Shown piece after piece: positions 58,495-64,000 of a stretch of DNA of 64,000 bases (positions within the stretch are counted from its first letter, which is position 1; each line of letters begins with the position of its first letter). The stretch lies in the NCBI GenBank assembly GCA_016081115.2, contig JABTTQ020001484.1:62001-126000 (forward strand), given 5' to 3'. The position numbers and the translations under genes are program-made. The stretch comes from Rehmannia glutinosa. Its lineage: Eukaryota > Streptophyta > Magnoliopsida > Lamiales > Orobanchaceae. Under the pieces are notes generated by a model. That model saw only the letters and a program-made list of their open reading frames with translations. It was not told the origin of the DNA and searched no databases.

Positions 58495-58508
58495 TGGTAT
58501 CGGAGCGG
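58495..58508 (+). other. Primer binding site of element D
   Basis: TGGTATCGGAGCGG, a near match to TGGTATCAGAGCGG; the change (CAG to CGG) is of the type seen elsewhere in this segment. Confidence 0.85.
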
Positions 58509-58618
58509 TTGGTTCATTGAGCCTTCCGCACCAGTTCTTCGAACTAGATCTCCAAACTTTTCAAAGTCCGCTTTAGTACTTAAAGTTTCAAAACTCCTTT
58601 TATCATTAAAATTTATTA

Positions 58619-60960
58619 TCATTGAAGCAAATTTGACACGCATCCCTATGTTCAAAATTGAAGAATTTGATGATTGGAAAATTCAGTATGCGGTGCTCAT
58701 CTATCAAAGATTACATGATGAGATGTGGATAGTGATGGAGGATGAGCCACCGCAAATCTTAAAGGTGAACACACTGTAAGAAAGAGCCGCATTTGAAGGT
58801 GAAGAGGATGTTGCCCCTAGACCAGCTATGGTTGAAAAACCAAGAACCGAATGGACAAATGATGATAGAAAAAGATACAACCTGGACAATGTAGCCAAAG
58901 ACATCCTTTACAAAACCTTGGACAAAGTCATGTTCAATAAAGTCAAATCATGCAAAACGGATAAAGAAATGGGACAAACTAACATTGATTTGTGAAGGCT
59001 AAGAGCAAATCAAAGAAAATAAATTATCGGTGGTCACGTACAAAAATTTGAGAATTTCAAAATGATCGCAGGAAAACCTGGATCAACTGGATGCCAGTTC
59101 ACGTAAATCACCAACGAGCTATCTCGCACTTGGAAAGGAATATACGAAGAAGAAATGTGTATGAAGATCCTAAAAAGTCTCAGCGGAATGGGAAATGAAG
59201 GTCATGGCACTAAGACACTCCATGGACCTATCGAAGACCTCCAACCATGAACTATTCTCGGATCTCAAAGCCTACGAATTTGAGCCGAGAAGAAAAGATC
59301 GGAAGAGACAGGTTGTACTTAAAACAAATTTGCTTCTAATTGTTAAGGATGGAAAGAGAGCCGAGGTCAAAGAAGTCATTGATCCGAATAAATAGCCCGA
59401 TGGTTAAATGGTTCAACAAGTTCTTCAATAAGAACTACAAGAGAGGCAAGGGCGAATCTTCCGAGAAGACACTCGGCTCCCTCCAAGTCAAGGGAAGATA
59501 GGCCAACCAAGAGAAAGATCATCAAAAAGCTGAATATCAAAGGTCGACAAACCAAGATTGGAAAAGAGTCGATCAAAAGGTTGAATATCTATGTCGAACT
59601 CAGAGGCAACCAGGTCACTATGCCATTGACTACCCATATCCCGTAGTCAACAAATACAGGAATGAAGAAGAAAGAAAGGTCTTGAGAGAAAGAAGACAAG
59701 AAAAGAAAAAGGCAATGTTGGTGCAGAAAATACCGAGTCAAAAGACATACCGAAGTCGAGAGAGTAGTGAAGTCGACTACTCAAGTGACTCGAAGAAGAA
59801 GCCCGATCCGTTTGATGGCCAAGGAACAAGATCAACTCCGACCAAGAAGATGAGGTACACTCCAACTCATCAAACTCGTATTATAGTGATAGTGATGTGA
59901 CACACACACTTCATCACCCACCGATCTTTATGATTCATTAGGCAAAATGATGAAAGATTTTGAACACATTAAATCCTCACACACACTACTAAATGAGGAA
60001 AACAGTCTACTCAAGAGCCAAAACTCACGGTGACTAATGAGCCGAGTACACTAAGTCAAATAGTGATGAGAATGAAAGTTTAAAAAATTTGAAAATGCCA
60101 AGCTAATAGCGAGAAATAGCTGCCATAGAAAAGAGGAGAATGACCTCAAAAATGTAATTGCCTCATTCACTAAGGCATCTAAATCATTGGATGATCTTAT
60201 TATGAGTCAAAGAGAATGTGGAGACAAGACGGGTTTAGGATTTAATTCCTCTCGTGCTATGTCAAACTCCAAAAGTAATTTTGGAAAAAGGATCTTCAAG
60301 CAATGAAGAGTCTAAAAATCCAAAACTCCAAAGGGTGCACACATATTCACACCAAAGCACAATTACAAGCAAACTGGCCTTGGTTATAAAGGAAAAGGAA
60401 AACTTGAATTGAGTTGAGTGCGCTGAGAGGACACAGAGAGAAGAGATTGATCGAGTTCCTCGGCAAACTCCAAACAGAAAATACTCAGTAAAGAAGAAAC
60501 AGAGCTACCAAAAACCCTTAAAATCTATAAAAGAAATACATATGATGGGAATGGTAAAAATATCCAAGCCAAGTGATTGGAATGATGTGAACTATCGGCC
60601 ACGACTTATGGAATATAAGCCCAAATGGCAAAGGCCTAGAACTCAAAGAAAGGCCATTCCAAAAGTATAAGAGCTTTCATCAAAGACACATATGCACCTA
60701 GGCACTACACTCAGAGACACCACAATTACCCAAAGAAGGCGATTGCTAAAACATATACACAGCATACAGACAAAAGAGACAATTTGTATGAACCTAAAAT
60801 CCCCAAGCAATTTGCCAAGATTAATTATGATTATGGCATCGATAGATGGCAACCCCTTAGAGTCAAATCATTTGGCTATAAGTTGGTTGGATCATCTTAC
60901 AATTCTAACCCCTCGTAGGACCCGCACAAGTATGGGTACCTAAAACTTAATTTCCTTGAT
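58619..60960 (+). pseudogene. Element D gag
   Basis: It begins 'IIIEANLTRIPMFKIEEFDDW': the expected Met codon is ATT here. Fragments follow in shifting frames: 'RTEWTNDDRKRYNLDNVAKD', 'KVMALRHSMDLSKTSNHELF' (59195-59395), a damaged zinc knuckle near 59590 where the first Cys pair is altered ('CRTQRQPGHYAIDY'), the acidic tract and coiled coil, and the Gln/Tyr-rich end near 60690-60940. Nearly every shift lies at a site that is CAG or CTG in A or B. As printed the gene is dead; whether the molecule is dead is uncertain. Confidence 0.85.
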
Positions 60961-63900
60961 TGCGAGGTTCAAGAAGTGAGTGCCAAGGAACCTGGTCCAT
61001 GGATAGTGGTCATTCCCGGACATATGACAGAAACAAGAAAAATTTGTCAAAATTCAAGGAAGTTAAAGGAGCAAAAGTCATATTTGGAGGAAATGAAGCT
61101 CAGGTGAAATAAGAGGCATTGGATCCATCAAGAGAACGAACTAGAAATCACAGATGTTGCATATGTTGAAGGACTCAACTTCAACTTGCTAAGCATCATC
61201 AACAACTCGTGACAAGGGCTATAATGTTGGATTTAACATGGGTATATGCCAAATCAAGGATCTTGAATCGAATGAAGTTGTGTTGCAAGGATGCGACAAA
61301 AGAACATGTATGTAGTAGATTGGTCAACCGCTACACCCAAAGACTTGTCTATTAGCAAAGAGCACAAATGGTGAATCAAGTTGGTGTGGCACAAAAAGCC
61401 GAGTCACCTAAATTTCAAAACGATTAACAAGCTTGCGAAGTAATCTTGTGGAAGGACTTCCGGACTCGATATACAAGAAGGAGAGTATATGTGACGCATG
61501 TCGAAGGGAAAACAGATCAAATCATCATTCAAAGAAAAGACCGCCCATCTTCAACAAGAATACTACATCGCTACATATGGATCTATTTGGCCCAAAGTGG
61601 AACCGGCTAGCATAAGTGGAAAGAAATACACCTTGGTGGTAGTAGATGACTACTCAAGATATACATGGACTATATTCATGTGTAAAAAAAAACAAACTCT
61701 ACGTAAACCGCCACGAGTTGATGAAGAAAATTCAAAATGAAAAGAGCCAAACCATTATCAAAATAAGATCGACAGGAACCGAGTTTGTCAATGGGATAAT
61801 AACTCGAGATTGTATTGAAAACGGCATTGGTCATGAATTATCTCAGCAAGGACTCCACAAAGAGAATGGAGTTGCGAAAGAAGGAATAGAACTCTCAAAG
61901 AAAAAAAGGACCATGTTAGTCAAGCGGGGTTACCAAAAAGATTTTGGGTCAAGCAATCAACACAAACTTGCTACACTCAAAACAGATGTATGATAAACAG
62001 ACAGTGACAAAGACTCCCTATGAGATTTGGACAGGAGAAAACCAAATGTTTCATATTTTAGAATATTTGGATGTAAATGCTTCATCCATAACAATGGCAA
62101 AGACAATCTAAAGGCTTTCGATGTTAAAGCCGATGAAGGTATCTTCTTGGGATACTCGGTGAAAGCAAAGCCTCAGAGCACTCAACAAAAGGACTATGGT
62201 TGCAAGAGGAATCCATTCATGTGGTATTCGATGAGCCAAATGTAAATGGAGAAGATATTGAAGAGTGGTGATAAGTTGAATCATCCAAACATACGAGAAA
62301 AATCCCTATGTCAAGCCGAAATCGGAATTGTAAACTCGAAGAAGATGAGATAGTGAATCTCAAAAAAATTTGGAAAATTTGCGGCTAAGTGATTACGAGA
62401 GAGTCGATCAAAGCAACAACACATTGCTAGACGATCAATCCGGCCTAACTTACTTCAACCTCGATGTAAGATGGTGAAAGACCATCCACCGTAACTTGTC
62501 ATTGGAGATATAAGAGAAGGTGTCAAAACAAGATCGAACTCAACAAGAAGCTATGTTCACATGTTTTATCTCGCAAATCCCAAAGATGTGTTACAAGCAT
62601 TGGATGACACACATTGGATTCAAGCTATGCAAGAAGAGTGAATCGGTTTGAAAGAAATAAAGTATGGGAATTAGTTCAAAGACCCACCCATCAAAATGTT
62701 ATTGGTACTAAACGGGTGTTCAGAAACAAGATGAACGAGGAAGGTTCTGTGGTAAGAAACAAAGCAAGACTAGTAGCCAAAGGATATTGCCAAGAAGAAG
62801 GAATAGATTTTGATGAAACATTTGCTCCTGTAGCAAGATTGGAAGCTATAAGGATGGTTCTTGCCTATGCAGCTCACAAGAATTTTATTGTATATCAGAT
62901 GGATGTAAAAAGTGCATTCCTAAATGGCTTATTGGAAGAAGAAAGTGTATGTTGAACAACCTCCAGGATTTGAGCAGAAGACTCTTGGAGATAAGGTATA
63001 CAAACTCAAGAAAGCTCTGTATGGATTGAAACAGACACCCAGAGCATGGTATGATACTTTGTCACAATTCCTAATCGAGAATGGATTCACAAAAGGAAAA
63101 GTAGATAGAACACTTTTAGAATTCAAGACAAGAAGAGTATCTTTGCTTGTTCAAATATATGTGGATGACATCATTTTTGGATCCACAAACAAAGAGTGTG
63201 TGAAAAATTTTCAAACCTCATGCAAAGTAAATTTGAAATGAGCATGATGGGAGAGCGACATTCTTCCTTGGACTCCAAGTGAAACAACCGAAGGATGGAA
63301 CCTTCATAAGTCAAACAAAATACACCAGAGATTTAATGAAGAAATTTGGTATGGAGGAGAAGTCTTTTGTGAAAATACCAATGAATACATCATCAAAATG
63401 GACATGGATGCGAGATGGCAAGCTCGTAGATCAAACAAGATATAGAGCACTTATTGGATCATTGCTCTATCTCACAAAGCGGGGACAGACATCACCTTTG
63501 TTGTAGGTGTATGTGCGAGATTTCAATCGCTCCAAAAGAGAGTCATATGACAAAGCAGCCTAAGAGAATCTTGAGATACTTGAAAGGAAGCCAAGAAGTT
63601 GGCTTATGGTATCCAAAGGATGGTGGATTCAAGCTAATTGGCTATTCGGACTCGACTATCTTTGGGTGCAGAGTTGACAGAAAAGCACCTCAGGCACATG
63701 TCAAATGCTTGGAAACAAAGCTAATTTCTGGTTTAGCAAGAAGCAAAATTCAATAGCCACCTCTACAAACAAGCAGAATACATAGTGCGGGCAAAATGTT
63801 CTTTGTGCCCAAATCCTATGGATGAGGCAAAGCGGTGAGAGACTATGAAGTTGAAGAAAAGGAAATTCCAATCATGTGTGATAACACAAGTGCAATTGCA

Positions 63901-64000
63901 ATCAATCGTAATCTATGTTGCACTCAAGAACAAAGCATATCGATGTCGATATCACTTCATAAGAGATCATGTTGAAAAGAAGGACATCATATTGGAATAT
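60961..64000 (+). pseudogene. Element D pol, cut by the window end
   Basis: Protease site 'MDSGHSR' near 60998; integrase zinc region and core (61380-61990) with 'MDLFGP' and 'VVVDDYSRYTW' and 'GTEFVNGIITRD'; integrase end (62027-62245); reverse transcriptase frames 62614-62955 and 62924-63241 with 'KARLVAKGYCQEEGIDFDETF', 'YGLKQTPRAWYDTL' and the catalytic YVDDI intact (63156-63170). RNase H (63454 on) is broken. The empty hAT site near 61068 shows the sequence B had before its MITE. The polymerase would copy element RNA inside gag particles. Confidence 0.88.

Larger units (their letters stand above)
56931..64000 (+). mobile_element. Element D: Sirevirus-like Ty1/copia, 3' end outside window
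   Basis: 5' LTR (56931-58492), primer site (58495), gag and pol up to the RNase H end of the window. It is the same family as A and B, inserted in A's 5' LTR with clean TG start. It is the only copy with an intact reverse transcriptase YVDDI motif. Its many frameshifts are concentrated at CAG/CTG positions and may be sequencing artefacts, so it could be younger and less damaged than it looks. ORF3 and the 3' LTR are expected beyond 64000. Confidence 0.9.

Noticed and set aside
57000..64000. Normal CHG deamination as the cause of the CAG/CTG changes
   Set aside because: Deamination gives TTG or CAA; the observed products are CG, CGG, CCG and TCG with base loss, so another cause is needed.

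Overview
This is a stretch of repeat-dense plant nuclear DNA, probably eudicot; the species cannot be told from the sequence. I see no intact host gene. Supporting evidence is Ty1/copia elements primed by initiator-Met tRNA (primer sites of the TGGTATC type), a Ty3/gypsy Tat-type 3' end, a TR-GAG/Athila-like element, a Stowaway MITE, several hAT-like MITEs, a tRNA-derived SINE and a plant L1 fragment. Almost every reading frame is a broken transposon gene.

Left part (1-14512): the 3' end of a plus-strand Tat/Retand-like Ty3/gypsy element (1-4411), with a hairpin minisatellite, a long antisense extra ORF of the 'gypsy-type transposon' family, a polypurine tract and a 628-bp 3' LTR. After it comes AT-rich DNA carrying small non-autonomous elements: a Helitron-like end, a fold-back minisatellite, hAT-like MITEs at 6734, 8053, 8920, 9750 and 13094, a Stowaway at 9350, an L1 remnant at 11849-12540 and a SINE at 13742-13978.

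Right part (14513-64000): a nested stack of LTR retrotransposons. The oldest layer is element A (minus strand, Sirevirus-like Ty1/copia), running from its 3' LTR at 14513 to a broken 5' LTR that ends at 56930. A was hit three times: by element G (20946-28029, TR-GAG/Athila-like, 5-bp target duplication GATAC), by element B (30878-52650, plus strand, same family as A), and by element D (56931 to beyond the window, plus strand, same family). B was in turn hit by element C (31235-38400, another Sirevirus-like copia, mostly deleted inside) and by a hAT-like MITE (41814-42570, 8-bp duplication CGCAAAAG).

The most unusual content is in the A/B family. Between the end of pol and the polypurine tract each copy has a third, sense-oriented reading region of about 4.6 kb (roughly 1,500 codons). 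In both copies it is preceded by a promoter-like block: TGACGTCA, then a TATA box about 166 bp later, then an ATG about 138 bp after that, at the same spacing. The predicted product has an N-terminal region resembling plant transposon-associated domains, an Ala/Pro/Lys-rich histone-H1-like stretch, a Cys/His motif, long coiled coils, an RGG-like patch and a highly charged C terminus. This suggests a Sirevirus-like lineage carrying a very large extra gene with its own promoter.

A second notable signal is that part of the window (most of 57-64 kb, 44.9-45.5 kb, 38.9-39.8 kb, 14.6-16 kb) differs from its paralogues mainly at CAG/CTG sites, which become CG, CGG, CCG or TCG. This looks more like systematic base-calling error at CHG-methylated sites than like normal mutation, so some apparent frameshifts, above all in element D, may not be real.
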